From Bombyx mori (Eukaryota > Arthropoda > Insecta > Lepidoptera > Bombycidae), in contig NC_085131.1 in NCBI RefSeq assembly GCF_030269925.1, positions 5,069,501 to 5,133,500 of the forward strand: DNA of 64,000 nt, written 5' to 3'. The first letter of the stretch is position 1. Each line of letters begins with the position of its first letter. The notes under the pieces were generated by a model that saw nothing but the letters and a program-made list of their open reading frames with translations, searched no databases and was not told the origin of the DNA. A program made the translations under genes and the position numbers. Below, piece by piece: positions 11,289 through 22,630 of this stretch.

Positions 11289-13080
11289 TACATAATAATT
11301 GATTCACTTTAAATACAATAGTTTTTTTCCGACAAGTATTTGCCTGCGTTTTTTAATGTATGATGTGCGTATAACCCCTAAAGGAGTTGTTACATTAGGG
11401 TACGATCTAGGCCATATTTATTCATGAACATTTTGTGCTGAGTCCAACTTCATATTCCAATCGATTATTTTAACTCGATTCAAATAAGAGCTTCTAAATT
11501 ACAAGCTAATAATAAGCACGTAGAACACAGTTAAATTCTAAAAAGTTAAAGTGGAATTTAATTTAAGCTTTAGCGCATTTCGCCATAGTTCAGATGCAAC
11601 GCGCTGGCTTTAGTGATTAAATAGTCGACAGAAATTTTAGAGTTGCACTCTGTTTCATTCTGTTTTATCTACTATCAAAACAAGAAATACCGTTAGTATT
11701 CAGGTTACTATGGAAACAGCAAAGAAATTGATAAAGAATTTTTATTTGACTGTGTATTTAAGTATATAGGTAATGATATTATCACGCTTGGGGGACTCAT
11801 TGTGGAATCAATTTAGATATGCCGGAAAGAACATAATGCTCTTGAAGTTCATAGTATTACAAATGATCACGACACACAAAACAGTTCTTAGGTTACATAC
11901 GAGCAACTGAATAAAAATAGAGCAGAGTCTAATATACTAGCCATGTTAATTTTATCTACCTTACCAAGACTTTGTATACGTTTATGTCTCGTTGTAAAAT
12001 TTTAACCATGACCCGGATTCGACATATTATATTTGTTTTTAAAAAGATATATGTATTTTTTTGTAGTACATCGCATCGCTTTCAAGTTGAATTCAAGAAA
12101 GCGGTAGTAGTAGTAGCAGTAGATGGTGCTACTGACGTTGAATGGTTGGTCAGGGAGAGCTACATCAAAATTACAATTATATAGCGACAGTCGCAAAAGA
12201 GCGAATCTGGTTTCACTAGCATTTAAAATTTTAATTCCTGAAAGCAAATCTACCCCTCCTGGCTGAGTCCGTGCTCATCGCCGTATCTTGGTGCAACTGG
12301 AAAGGCATCCGGGTCACCGGTAATCATTCCTAAAAAAATAATAATAATAGAGTAAAAGGTTGTATCAGAGATGAGTGTGTTGTTATAAAATTTTGCTATT
12401 TCTCTCACTACCGTATTAAAATGACACTACCGTAATTAACCTTTAGGAAAATTCATAAGCCTTTTTATTAATTTATTTTTGATTGAAATTGACCCACCCT
12501 ATTTGTTTATTTATTGTGATATCTCCCAAAACGTTTATTTCGTTAAACGCATTATTGAATACCAGGAGATTAGTGTGTTCGTCAGCCCTTCTCATAGCAA
12601 TTTAAAGAAATTCTCAATTGATATCCTCGAATTACTTATAACACAGAACATAATTTGTTTTAAACATGTGTTGCCAACATAAACATTACAAAACAACCGG
12701 TCCGTGGCAGCGAGGATCTCACACCTCAAAATAACACCGAAAAAAAAAAGAGTTTTATAAAACGTCAAACCAATACAAAGTACAAACACAACGCTTTGGA
12801 CGTGTCAGGAGCAAGGCCCAGCTGTCTCTAACACTGTTCACCCGTTCGTTATTACTCAACTTGTACGATAAACAGACGCGACATATTATCTAAACTCGTG
12901 CATGAGTTACACGAGGCTCTTACAAACGTCCTACGTGTTTCGAAATTCGTGAAACTTTCGACATTTAATCTGAGCGTGTGGTGCGTTTTAGATACGGCGA
13001 GAAGAAGCGGGTGCCAGTTTTGCGTTTTGGGTTCTTTTTTTTTTGAGTAAAACTTATAAATGTGTTTGTTAATGATTTTT
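11289..13080. other. Long unannotated stretch
   Basis: Overlapping open frames on both strands near 11972-12247 and 12479-12789 show no recognisable domain and look like chance frames. No repeat identified except short trinucleotide runs (TAG at 12103-12120, ATA at 12337-12350). Confidence 0.4.
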
Positions 13081-13225
13081 TATTTACATTAATACATTAT
13101 TTGCGTTAATGCATAAGAACGCTCGAGAAGTATAACGCCATCTATTGTCAGATAGCGGAAGCGCACACCGAAGCTACTCGACTTGCCCAGAATGTTCTCG
13201 ATAAATCTAGGGATGTCGTATCGAC

Positions 13226-13233
13226 TATAAAAG
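13226..13233 (+). promoter_or_regulatory. TATA box of the LTR-like repeat
   Basis: TATAAAAG, conserved in the related copy at 46700-46707 on the minus strand. About 20 bases downstream both copies read on into related sequence. Confidence 0.5.
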
Positions 13234-13247
13234 CGTTGCAGGGATGG

Positions 13248-13258
13248 CACGAAGTCAG
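13248..13258. repeat. Target-site duplication, left copy
   Basis: CACGAAGTCAG here is repeated exactly at 14130-14140, directly after the poly(A) tail of the jockey-type LINE. Confidence 0.9.
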
Positions 13259-13915
13259 CCACTCCGTAGTAGGCGCGCAAACACCTCCGCCGTTAGTCCC
13301 ATCACTCTCTTTGGCCAGCCCATACCGTGGGTCTCGAAGGTCAAATATCTAGGCGTCACCCTCGACAGAGGGATGACATTCCGTCCCCATATAAAAACGG
13401 TACGCGACCGCGCCGCGTTTATTCTAGGACGACTCTATCCAATGCTTTGTAGTCGAAGCAAACTGTCCCTCCGCAATAAGGTAACTCTCTACAAAACTTG
13501 TATACGCCCCGTCATGACGTATGCAAGCGTAGTGTTCGCTCACTCAGCCCGCACCCACTTGAAATCCCTTCAGGTTATTCAATCACGATTCTGCAGGATA
13601 GCCGTCGGAGCGCCATGGTTCCTTAGGAATGTGGATCTCCACGATGACCTGGAGCTCGACTCTCTTAGTAAGTATCTACAGTCGGCATCGCTGCGCCATT
13701 TTGAGAAGGCGGCACGACATGAGAACCCTCTCATCGTAGCCGCTGGAAATTACATACCCGACCCAGTAGACCGAATGGTAAACCGTCGACGTCGCCCAAA
13801 GCACGTCATTACGGATCCTCCTGATCCATTAACGGTGCTTTTAGGCACCACAAGCACCGGTCACCGTCCTCGTCGAACCCGTCGCTTGCGACGAAGGGCT
13901 CGACGAGCGAACTAA
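13259..13915 (+). pseudogene. Jockey-clade ORF2 fragment (thumb and C-terminal region)
   Basis: The open frame encodes the part that follows the reverse transcriptase active site: VKYLGVTLDRGMTFRPHIK, RLYPMLCSRSKLSLRNKV, LYKTCIRPVMTYASVVFAH, and FCRIAVGAPWFLRN. It ends in an arginine-rich tail (RRTRRLRRRARR). No YADD box or endonuclease is present because reverse transcription stopped early. Jockey-clade elements such as Bombyx BMC1 have this arrangement; I do not claim the exact family. The first five codons of the open frame before 13259 belong to flanking DNA. The frame is intact, but without a catalytic core it cannot act alone. Confidence 0.88.
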
Positions 13916-14129
13916 CCCATAGACACAGCCCACTGAGTTTCTCGCCGGATCTTCTCAGTGGGTCGCGTTTCCGATCCGGTGGTAGATTCTGCGAAGCACT
14001 GCTCTTGCTAGGGTCAGTGTTAGCAACTCTCCGGTTGAGCCCCGCGAGCTCACCTACTAACGTTAGGGCGAAGCTGAAATAGCCTCTCAAGGCTATCAGC
14101 ATAGGCAGGGAAAAAAAAAAAAAAAAAAA
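13259..14129 (+). mobile_element. 5'-truncated jockey-type LINE insertion
   Basis: An 871-bp insertion bounded by an exact 11-bp target duplication. It holds the end of ORF2 (to 13915), a 3' UTR of about 195 bp and a poly(A) run at 14111-14129. The insertion lies inside an LTR-like repeat, so it is younger than that repeat. Loose matches of its 3' UTR occur at 10570, 30111 and 32921 (minus). Confidence 0.92.
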
Positions 14130-14140
14130 CACGAAGTCAG
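14130..14140. repeat. Target-site duplication, right copy
   Basis: Exact repeat of 13248-13258, placed immediately after the A run. Confidence 0.9.
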
Positions 14141-14302
14141 TTAATAATAGGGACTACTCGAAGCGAAACAGCGAACGGATCACCTGAAGCGAAGCGGAAG
14201 AATTGAGAATTTTAAAGTGTTTTAAGTGTTCTAAGTGCTAATAGAGTTTTTATTTATAAAAAAAGTGTTAAAGTATTAACACTTAGAGCACTTTAAAATT
14301 CT
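14141..14302 (+). repeat. LTR-like sequence, 3' part, with terminal hairpin
   Basis: Continues the repeat interrupted at 13258: 'ctactcgaagcgaaacagcg', 'aacggatcacctgaagcgaag'. AGAATTTTAAAGTG at 14206-14219 faces CACTTTAAAATTCT at 14289-14302, a perfect 14-bp inverted repeat, with further pairing inside (TTCTAAGTGCTAATA facing TATTAACACTTAGAG). Confidence 0.55.
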
Positions 14303-15348
14303 GTAAAAACAGTGGGTTTAATTTGTACTTCGGTAGAATTTTTATTTATCCCGAACTCCAGCGCGTAGCGTTATTAATAGTTCTAAGTAGCAGAGACGTA
14401 TTCATACAACACCTCTATTTAGTACATATGTATTCAACTCACATAATTAAATTACCAAAAAGCCGTACACGAATTCGGAGATCCAATTACTCGTGTGTCT
14501 CAAGCGATAACATTGAACTTAATAAAATTCTAAAGCTATTAATTATGTCCCAGATTACAGACGACAGCCGATCCTTACGAATTCCTCCCGGATGGAATAT
14601 GATTGCCTTTTAATTAGAAACTCTTAGCTCGGAATTAATGTTCTTTGTTTTGCAGTCGAGAAATGTACCAGTGCTTTATTTATATAGTAGTATTTTTTTC
14701 TGATTTAAGCGCATTGTAAGTAGAGTGGTTGCAGTACCACCATAATAATATTTCCACAAAGAAGCGATGCGTTTCACCTCAGAATCAGTGAACAGATATG
14801 AGTAGAAGGGTTATTTAATATAGAGTCGATCGTGAGCTTGTGGTTCATCGAATCGCCAATAAATAATTGAAACTTTCATAGATCTTGTCATATCTATGTA
14901 GTCACATAGGTGTTGGAGTTTGTTAGCTAATCTACAGCAAAATAATAGTCATTTAATAGATTACTATCAGATTTTTTGCGACGGCAATGCGGCTGATAGC
15001 AATCACGCATTATAAATTACCTCGAACGACGGACGAAGCATTCTTGTTATGCTTCCATAGACCACGAATTTCAATACAATCAATAAACTAAATACAATGG
15101 GCTTATTTACTCGCATGGATTGCGAATTGAGAAGTTTTTTTTGTTAAAATTTGTACTAATTCAGCACTATGTCTTGTTTTGTCGTGCGCACGTAACTTAT
15201 GTTGCAAGCCAGATTTTGTTTCTTTTTACTTGTGTTTTTATGTATCTTTTTAGCTTGTGATGTGTATTGTGAGCTTAAAAAATATATATATAAATAGTTT
15301 GTTTAATAGGGCCGATTCTGGGACGTGCTTTATTTGAATTGAATTGAA
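14303..15348. other. Unannotated AT-rich stretch
   Basis: A 96-aa plus-strand frame (14323-14613) has no recognisable domain. No repeat identified. Confidence 0.4.
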
Positions 15349-15565
15349 TTTTTTTCTTTTTGCACAGACGGGTGACCGAGGTCAGCGCTCGCCTGGTAAT
15401 AAGTGGTAAGCGGAGCGAACAGACACAACGACGTGAATGCCGTTATCGACCAAGGTATTTCTTGAAGCATGAGATTGGAGTCTCAATTATTGTGCATTAT
15501 GGCTATTCCATCCCTCAGACCAAAAGGCATGTCTACCTATTTCTGCCGTGAAGCAGTAATGCGTT
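15349..15565. repeat. Mosaic of old Bm1-like pieces
   Basis: 15349-15500 resembles a heavily mutated Bm1 on the minus strand. 15536-15565 ('tatttctgccgtgaagcagt', 'aatgcgttt') is a well-kept Bm1 piece on the plus strand. The two orientations abut, so this is a rearranged site. Confidence 0.5.
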
Positions 15566-15790
15566 TCATAAAATTTAGGATACAGGGGATTTCGGGGGCG
15601 ATAAATCGATCTAGCTACGATTTATTTTCAGAAAATGTTGTTTTCTTCGTGTTTTCAATTATCAACTTTATTGATATCTTCCCGACATCTATTGGCGAAT
15701 AATACTACTATTTTTCATAATTTCAATTAACTGCTGTAAAGACACAATAACACTAAAGCTATTTCAGCAGATGGCGTGGTCATCGTCTAG
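15566..15790 (-). repeat. CTAGATGATG-type repeat, copy R-d
   Basis: On the minus strand it runs from CTAGACGATGACC (15778-15790) through the 'gataaatcgatc' and 'cccctgtatcctaaatttt' blocks. It lacks the TATA tail found in the other copies. Confidence 0.65.
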
Positions 15791-15886
15791 TATTCTTTAT
15801 AAGTGTGGGAAAATTTATACTCCTCAGTCAGCGCAAATTTAGTAAAAAGGAGTACAAAGTTTTTGCTTCGCGTATTAATATATAGA
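15791..15886 (-). mobile_element. Helitron H2 5'-end fragment
   Basis: On the minus strand: TCTATATATTAATACGCGAA, then AAAAACTTTGTACTCC and 'ccacacttataaagaat'-like sequence. It stops where repeat R-d begins. Only the first ~96 bp of H2 remain. Confidence 0.65.
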
Positions 15887-17199
15887 TAACAGAGATGATT
15901 TTGGAAGAGAACAATAAAAGTGCAACAGTGGAATAGTTTTATTTTATGAGTCACGATCCCAATTCTACATATAGAGTGGCAAAGGTCCAAATAAATGTAC
16001 ACATAGCATCTTCTGAACAAGGAAACAATGACCAGGCTCTTTGTGTGCCCCGGGGAACATTTGCCAGCCGATCCCATCAATTAAATTACGTATAAAACGA
16101 CAGCAAACAATGCTGATCATTGGCCTCATAAAATATTGAAGTTGCAAGTAAACATTGCGTGTTTTATATAAGTAATCTGCTTGTATTTTGATCTTTTGAT
16201 TGATTTTTCGATTGAGAATGTTTGGCTGTTAATAACGTATGTGATGCTCTATAAATAAAACAGAGCCTTGTTGCGATCTAATTTATTTTTCATCTAACTT
16301 TTTTTTAAAACTGCGACATTGTGTGAAGATTAAAATAAAAAAAAAAAGTAATGTCAAAATGAGATTCTTTAAAAACAAAATATTTGCGTAACAGCTCAAA
16401 TAAATAAATCTTTGCCATGTATTCGTTATTGTGTAACGGTTGAAATGATTTTTTTCATCAAACACACGTACAGGAGAGTCGCTTGTGCAAACTTACATTA
16501 CAGACGTCAAAGCGTTATCATGTTTGCTGTTACATATGCGATTTGAACACACACACATAACTTACCTACACAGTAAAAAAATATAAGAAAATCCGTAGGT
16601 AGCCTCGAGATAAAATGTGTTTTTGAACGGGACGCAAATAAAATGTGAGTTTATTAAACGTTGGTAATAAATGTCGCTTACGTTAAACTAAATATCTTAA
16701 AATGTCTGCGATATGTAAATAAAAGTATTACAATTCGTAATATTAATTTATTTAAGATTCAAATTTGTTCCAATTTTTTTTAGTTGCTGCTTCACAAAAT
16801 GGCGGATTTTGAGGGGCCATTTTGAATTTTGAAAGATTTTAATGGAACACGTAAATGATGCTGGTTTATTATGGAAAAAAAAAACGGACATAAATTTAAC
16901 CTTTTTAAATAGAGGATTTACTAGCTCTAACAGAACAAAGAGCTACCACTGAAACAAAGGAAAACAAAAGTAGGGGATAAAGATATTGGGGCCGGGTTAG
17001 CGCCGCGCCCTTTACGTTAGGGCACATTTCGAATGAGCACCTGATGTTAAATAATGGAAATGTTTATTTTTACTTATATCATGAACGTGTCTTTGTCTAA
17101 TATTATCTCTGGACATTTCCCACCATCCAAGCGTACAGAGAATGTTCTCGATGCCATAACGTAGTTAAGCGATTACTCCAATGCAAAGATAAATTATTA
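15887..17199. other. Unannotated AT-rich stretch
   Basis: Minus-strand frames at 15787-16147 and 16283-16465 have no recognisable domain and overlap each other or repeats. A short G+C-rich patch lies at 16985-17030. No gene is supported. Confidence 0.4.
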
Positions 17200-18130
17200 C
17201 TAGATGATGACCGGTTTTTTTTTGATAACGCCATCTTGTTGTGTCCTTAAAGCGGTTAGTTGCCCTCAATTAAGAAAAATAGTAATTATTATTCGCCAAT
17301 AGATGTCGGGAAGAGTTGATTATTGAAAACACGAATAAAACAACATTTTCTGAAAATAAATCGTAGCTAGATCGATTTATCGCCCCCGAAATCCCCTGTA
17401 TACTAAATTTTATGAAAATCGTTGGTGCCGTTTCCGAGATTCAGATTATATACATATACAGTCAAAATCTGTTATAACGACATCGAAGGGACTGCTCATA
17501 TTCAGTCGTAAAAACCGATAGTCGTAACAACCGGTGATGTTGAATGTGTATCGTGCAAGTACAAACAAATCGATAGGGAATTATTGGAAAAATATATTTA
17601 CATAATACGCAATTTTTCTTCAATATTAATTTGTTTTCTTTTTCTTTGCGACATTTTGAAAGTTTCATGAATAACTCCACAAAGTTTTGGTGTGTCTTGT
17701 GTATAGATAAGTAACAAACTAACTGAAGAGATATGAAGAAGCGGGCTTTGACTACCGCATGCACGTGTTTTGTTTCTAAGAATTAGAAAAGACCCTACAC
17801 TAAACTAAATCCTATTGTTTTCTTTCCTGATTTTAAAAGCCATTGAAGACAAATGTGGATGCCTATTCAAATTGTTTACAATACAGCTTAGCCGGTCGTT
17901 CTAACAGATCTAATTTTCCGAAATATTAGTTAAATGTGGTCGTTTTATGAGGTATGTCGTTATTACCAATGTCGTAGAAAGCAATATTTTTAATAAGGCG
18001 GTCATATGGCATTCAGCCGGGACCTTTGTTCTTGGTTATTATAACCGGCATGTTGTATTAAACGATGTCGCAGTAAACGGTTTTGACTGTATATGTTAAT
18101 ATACAAGAATTGCTCGTTTAAAGGTATAAG
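17200..18130 (+). repeat. CTAGATGATG-type repeat, copy R-b, split by a TIR transposon
   Basis: The left part is 17200-17458 and the right part 18090-18130 ('tgttaatatacaagaattgc', 'tcgtttaaaggtataag'). Joining the parts restores the order seen in copy R-a. The split falls in the TATA tail. Confidence 0.8.
17459..18089. mobile_element. Non-autonomous TIR transposon, pogo-like termini
   Basis: CAGTCAAAATCTGTTATAAC at the left faces CAGTAAACGGTTTTGACTG at the right. The ends begin CAGTCAAAA on both strands and share GACATCG further in. A TA dinucleotide flanks each side (17457-17458 and 18090-18091). A CAG... terminus with a TA duplication fits pogo-like members of Tc1/mariner. Its 631 bp contain no transposase. 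A 100-aa minus frame (17462-17764) has no recognisable motif. Confidence 0.82.
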
Positions 18131-18567
18131 ATTAATGTACTAAACAAAGAATTGTCGTTTTAGTACTTTGTCGGTAGGCAACGTAATGCAAAGAAAATCA
18201 GTGGCAAACCCCCGCCCTCCCTGAAGGTCATTAATCAGGCGCGTCAGTTCGATTTTAATTGTATTTCATTGCGTAGGTACACACAAAAATTATAACTTGA
18301 AAAATCGCCGAGTCGACCTGTCCTTTATGGTAACAGTTTCAATACAGCTAGTACGAGGACACGATTTTGTTAGTTTAATTTACTAGCACTGCCTATTTTG
18401 GTTATAAATATCAGATTTATTTGCTATCTAGCTAGATTTCGTTAATTTTAAAATGGCAACAGCTGTTTACTAATCACAAATGTTACCGAGTTACAGAAGT
18501 CCCTCTTGAACTCATTAATAACGGTTTTATTATTATCTATGATTGTTTCTGAGTTTATGACCTAAGA

Positions 18568-18715
18568 AGGAATGGATGGATTGTGTGAAAGACGATATGG
18601 GTAAGAGGGGAGTGAGCGAAGAAATGGTATATGATAGAAGAGTATGGAAGGAGAAAACTTGTTGCGCCGACCCCAGGTGACTGGGAGAAGGGCAGGATAA
18701 TGATGATGATGATTG
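18568..18715 (+). pseudogene. RTE-type LINE 3' end with TGATGA tail
   Basis: The plus frame reads KEWMDCVKDDMGKRGVSEEM, VYDRRVWKEKTCCADPR and a stop, then GGTGACTGGGAGAAGGGCAG and a TGATGATGATGAT tail. This is the familiar end of one lepidopteran RTE-type ORF2. A related copy lies on the minus strand at 25081-25290. Confidence 0.78.
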
Positions 18716-18718
18716 TTT

Positions 18719-19938
18719 CTGAGTTTTTTAATTGGAGTGATGTATGAAATAACTGTTCTTGAATTACTTTAAAGCATAAAAATAATCGAATTAAGCGAAG
18801 TAATTACATTACAAAATCTATAATGTTTTGATACATGTAAATAGTAAAGTACCAAAGTACTACACTGTGGAATCGCATTTATTTTTTATATATAAATGCA
18901 CATCAAAATTCCTTTGCAATTTCTATTCAAGTACGGTTCATGTGAGGCTCAAATAGGAAGCCTAAACAGTCCCACGTGAAACGTTTGCTATGAAAGCGAT
19001 GCTATAATCGGCCAGAAACATTCGAGAACAAAAGGTAAGCTCCTTACCTGCTCCTTCCATTTCGAGTGGTCTCCTCAGAGCCTCGTTTAATGAGTTGTTA
19101 TGAGATTATTGGTATAAGTAGGCCGCAAATAGAGAGAACGTCTCTTTCGATTAGAAAAATGATAGACAAAATTGGAAATAGAATTCGAAAAGGCTAGTGT
19201 TGTTTCATGAAATCTAGATGTGAATGTAGCGTTCTCTATGAAAAGTCAAAAGGGATATGTGTAGAAAAAAAAAACACATTTTTATCCTGGTGAGCCTGGT
19301 TCAATCGAAATTACGTTTAAACAAAAAACATTGAAAATTATCAAGATTAAATTGATTTACTAATTCTATCACTTTAAAGTACTAATTTCAAATAGGGTTC
19401 TGAACGCTGGCAATAATTATAGAGACGTTACGTACATCTCCGTTTTATTAAGCTATGACTTCATTGGACATTAAGATTTAATTAATAATTTGGAACCTGA
19501 GTCTAAGGAAATAATCACAATTTGAGGATTATGTGTCCTAAATTGACATGAATAAAAATAACAACACAAATCAATGAATACCATAAATAAATATAACAAT
19601 CTTCAATTTGATTTCTATTAATTTAAAAGCCGTTCGTTCCACCAATTAAGTAAGCCTTTTAGAAATTTCTAGTGCTTTCCAGAAAGGATTTAGGAAATGA
19701 ATGCGACATTTAGTCCGCGTTTCTGGCTCTGAGTTACGACTGTGTTTATCTGAAACTGCGTCAATGAGAAGAAACTTTAACAATAAATCTGAGCAGTGCT
19801 CCGAGAATGTTTTGTAACTGTTTCCGTTGCCGTTTTTGATTAAACGAGGCTTACATAAAAAGTTAAATAATAGCGCCTAAAACTATTCTTGTTGTTCATG
19901 TAAATTAATACTGGCCGTTAGAATCTCAAGTTCTCTCA
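18719..19938. other. Unannotated stretch
   Basis: No domain-bearing frame. It contains the splice-donor palindrome at 19033-19049 described in the findings. No repeat family recognised. Confidence 0.4.
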
Positions 19939-20370
19939 TCTACACTATAATATTATAAAGCTGAAAAAGTTTGTCTGTTTTAGCGCGCTAATCTCAGGAA
20001 CTACTGGTCCGATTTGAAAAATTATTTTAGTGTTAGATAGACCATTTATCGAGGAAGGCTATAGGTTATATAACATCACGCTAAGACTAATAAAAGCGGA
20101 GTACCAATAAAGAATGTTTCAAAATCGGGATTATTTTTACCTTTTGAGAGCTTCCGCTGCGTGCGCTGCAGAAACGGTTAAAATTTCGCTAAAATAATGT
20201 ACGAAAGAATTGTTCCCCTTTAAAAGATCTAAAAAAAAGTCCGCGACAGCATATGTCTATATGTTAAGGCTGGCTCACTATAACGTTTTTTATGATAACC
20301 AAACTTTGTTCTAAAATAAAGCATTATTTGTGAACTATTCCACGCGCACGTAGTCGCGGGCAAAAACTAG
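19939..20370 (+). mobile_element. Non-autonomous Helitron-like element (family H3)
   Basis: It starts TCTACACTATAATATTATAAAG after an A and ends GTCGCGGGCAAAAACTAG before a T. It contains 'gcgctaatctcaggaactac', 'tggtccgatttgaaaaatt' and 'atcgaggaaggctatagg', a combination I know from many lepidopteran Helitrons. A short CGCG/CGCG pairing lies just upstream of the 3' end. No Rep/helicase is encoded. 432 bp. Confidence 0.82.
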
Positions 20371-20430
20371 TTATGAATATAATCGTAAGCAAACAAAATC
20401 GATCTTAAATGTATCCTACGTTTCTTTTAG

Positions 20431-20574
20431 TTTTTTTTTTATTGCTAAGATGAGTGGACGAGCTCACAGCCCACCTGATATTAAGTGGTTACTGGAGCCC
20501 ATAGACATCTACAACGTAAATGCGCCACCCACCTTGTTGATATAAGTTCTAAGGTCTCAGTATAGTTACAACGG
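20431..20574 (-). repeat. Bm1 SINE, 3' ~145 bp only
   Basis: Tail-proximal segment ending in the CTCAGTATAGTTACAAC block, the shared short-copy breakpoint. Confidence 0.9.
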
Positions 20575-20587
20575 CGTCTCAGTATAA

Positions 20588-20836
20588 TTGAACACGTTGC
20601 ATTATATTATGTCGAACGTTGAAACATTTCCGCGTTTTATTGCTGTTTCTGTCAGGTGCGAATGTAAAGAACTCAGGGTGTCTCGCATTCGGAGAAGCCT
20701 CAATCTCCTTGTCAATTTCAATTACGTTCACCGATCGGATGAAATGAAAGAAGTCTTTATTGAATTTACGTGTTTATGTAATTTTCAATCGACGCGTCTT
20801 CTTTATGTGGTGCTAGGTTTTGTAATTTGCTTTTAA
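20588..20836 (+). other. Unrecognised 82-codon frame
   Basis: Open from a possible ATG/TTG start just after a Bm1 copy. No domain is recognised and the ending is hydrophobic. It may be a chance frame. Confidence 0.15.
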
Positions 20837-20970
20837 ATAGTTTGGTAGGAAAAATACGTTGCGCTAATCTTCAATAGTGTATTGATTGGACTGGCAGGAT
20901 TGGGCAGGATCGAACAAATGAGAACCATAAAGAACAATAGAATTGAGTTGTTGTTATAGATTATGGTAAT

Positions 20971-21080
20971 AATTTTTTTTTTGCTCTCGGCTTAGTTACA
21001 GTTAAGCAGATATCATGGGCCATAGACATTACCATGCGAACACATACCTTGAGATATGAGGCTGAAGTATTAATAATTTG
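20971..21080 (-). repeat. Very old Bm1-like remnant
   Basis: Keeps 'tcatgggccatagacatt' and 'accttgagatatgaggc' in Bm1 order. Confidence 0.4.
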
Positions 21081-21329
21081 TAAAACTAATGGTTTTTATT
21101 TTAACAAACAAAATAAAACACAACGCAATTTTAACACTTTTTTTTATACAAATCATAACGCATGTCTCATATGGTTAATTGTTATGCTTTATTGTACTTT
21201 ATAAACGAATTAATAGTCACATATCAGCAGAAGCAGATCATTATTAGCCATAGTTGGCTCAATTAGTTTCTCGCTTATTTTAGCTCTAAATAATATCACA
21301 CGGAGTTACATTCAGCTGTAATTTAAAAG

Positions 21330-21578
21330 TTTTTTATTTTTATTGCTTAGATGGGTGCACGAGCTCACAGCCCACCTGGTGTTAAGTGGTTACTGGAGCC
21401 CATAGACATCTACAACGTAAATGCGCCACCCACCTTGAGATATAAGTTCTAAGGTCTCAAGTATAGTTACAACGTCTGCCCCACCCTTTAAGCTGAAACG
21501 CATTACTGCATCACGGCAGAAATAGGCGGGGTGGTGGTACCTACCCGCGCGGACTCACAAGAGGTCCTACCACCAGTA
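21330..21578 (-). repeat. Bm1 SINE, 5'-truncated (~250 bp form)
   Basis: Runs from the T-rich complement of the tail to CCTACCACCAGT. It is close to the Bm1 consensus of this window, so relatively young. Confidence 0.93.
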
Positions 21579-22270
21579 AAACGTATTCTGTTAATTCTCT
21601 TTTTATTGTCATTTCAGGAATTGTTTTTGATTAGCTATTGTTTTCTAACATATCTAAGGATAGCAATAAGATTAGAATTATAAATCTATGTTCGAACAGT
21701 ATAACGTAGCCGAGTATCGTTCAATTAAGTTAACACCACATCAGCCGAGATCTCAGACGACTTTATACAACGTATACGAGAAGTTTGGGGTTTATTCGAG
21801 CCGTTGTGCAAACAGACGATGCGCCAAACTAAAGCGAATTTGCATGTTTACACACGGGCGACTGTCGCGGCGCCGCGCTCATTGAAATAAGTTTTACAAA
21901 CACGTGCTCCGTAAATATCGGGATATCGCACTTGCGGTTTTTTGTTTATACGGCACGTGACGCGACGCGAGTCTTTTGAGAGGTTTGAGAAACGACTTTG
22001 AGTAATTCGTTTTTTTTTTTTTTTTTTCATTTACGTAACTTCGATAACTTTTTTTTGGTTGGGTTAAATCGGTTTTTCGGTTCGATCTCGCGTTCTTAGT
22101 TCTTTGATGTCGTTCCTAATTTTATTTAGTTTGTAAATTTGGAACACTTTACAGTGTATACGTGTTTTATAAAGAATTGCGAAACCAACGGCGGGCGCTC
22201 GTCAAAGTACTAAGTCAGAACGTGAGTTCGCTTTGAGACAGGATATTAAAAATCTCAATTATGATATATT
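21579..22270. other. Unique stretch with a G+C-rich patch
   Basis: 21830-21970 is rich in CpG (CGACTGTCGCGGCGCCGCGC) and holds CACGTG twice (E-box core). No coding frame with a known domain. A regulatory role is only a possibility. Confidence 0.25.
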
Positions 22271-22281
22271 AATAATAATAA

Positions 22282-22389
22282 TAATCGATCAACATCTTAA
22301 GAAACTTTCGTTATCCAGCCGGGTTAAGAGCCTAATACAGAAAGCAGTTATCCTCGATACTGCACGCATTGTGAGGAGGTTTCTCACTC
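22282..22389 (+). pseudogene. LINE ORF C-terminal remnant, same type as 50799-51182
   Basis: The plus frame reads SSRVKSLIQKAVILDTARIV then RRFLTLES and a stop. This resembles the last residues of the restriction-endonuclease-type LINE on the minus strand at 50799 (LLQKVAILSTCRIVRKLQ). About 36 codons survive. Confidence 0.6.
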
Positions 22390-22554
22390 TGGAGTCCTAA
22401 CCACTGGTGGCTTGTGTCGTAGACACCGCCATCAGCGGCAATCTATTTTTATATAGTGTTTTTTAAAATTGTATTCTTAATATCTTTTTTAAATAATATT
22501 ATGTATTTAATAAGATTTTAAATAAATATAAATGAATAATAATTAGTATTTTGT

Positions 22555-22630
22555 ATTGACATAAAATCATATGACCCGCCTGATGGTGAGTGGTTACCGT
22601 CAGCAATGTAAGAGACAGAGCCTGGAGTTT
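22555..22630 (-). repeat. LINE 3' tail fragment
   Basis: On the minus strand 'gctgacggtaaccactcacc' then 'atcaggcgggtcat' matches the tail shared by the CR1/jockey-type LINE ends at 46470 and 59720. Confidence 0.55.

Larger units (their letters stand above)
13110..13258 (+). repeat. LTR-like sequence, 5' part (split by a jockey insertion)
   Basis: 'aacgccatctattgtcagatagcg', read in pieces, then 'gttctcgataaatctaggg', 'atgtcgtatcgactataaaag'. It matches a minus-strand copy at 46610-46865. It continues after the inserted LINE at 14141. A TATA box and a downstream start region suggest the U3/R part of an LTR, probably a solo LTR because no gag/pol is near. Termini are not resolved. Confidence 0.5.

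Noticed and set aside
17462..17764. 100-codon minus-strand frame inside the pogo-like element as a transposase
   Set aside because: It shows no HTH or DDE motif, and runs straight into the terminal repeat.
22270..22290. Short ATA/AAT run as a microsatellite of interest
   Set aside because: Too short and unremarkable in an A+T-rich genome.
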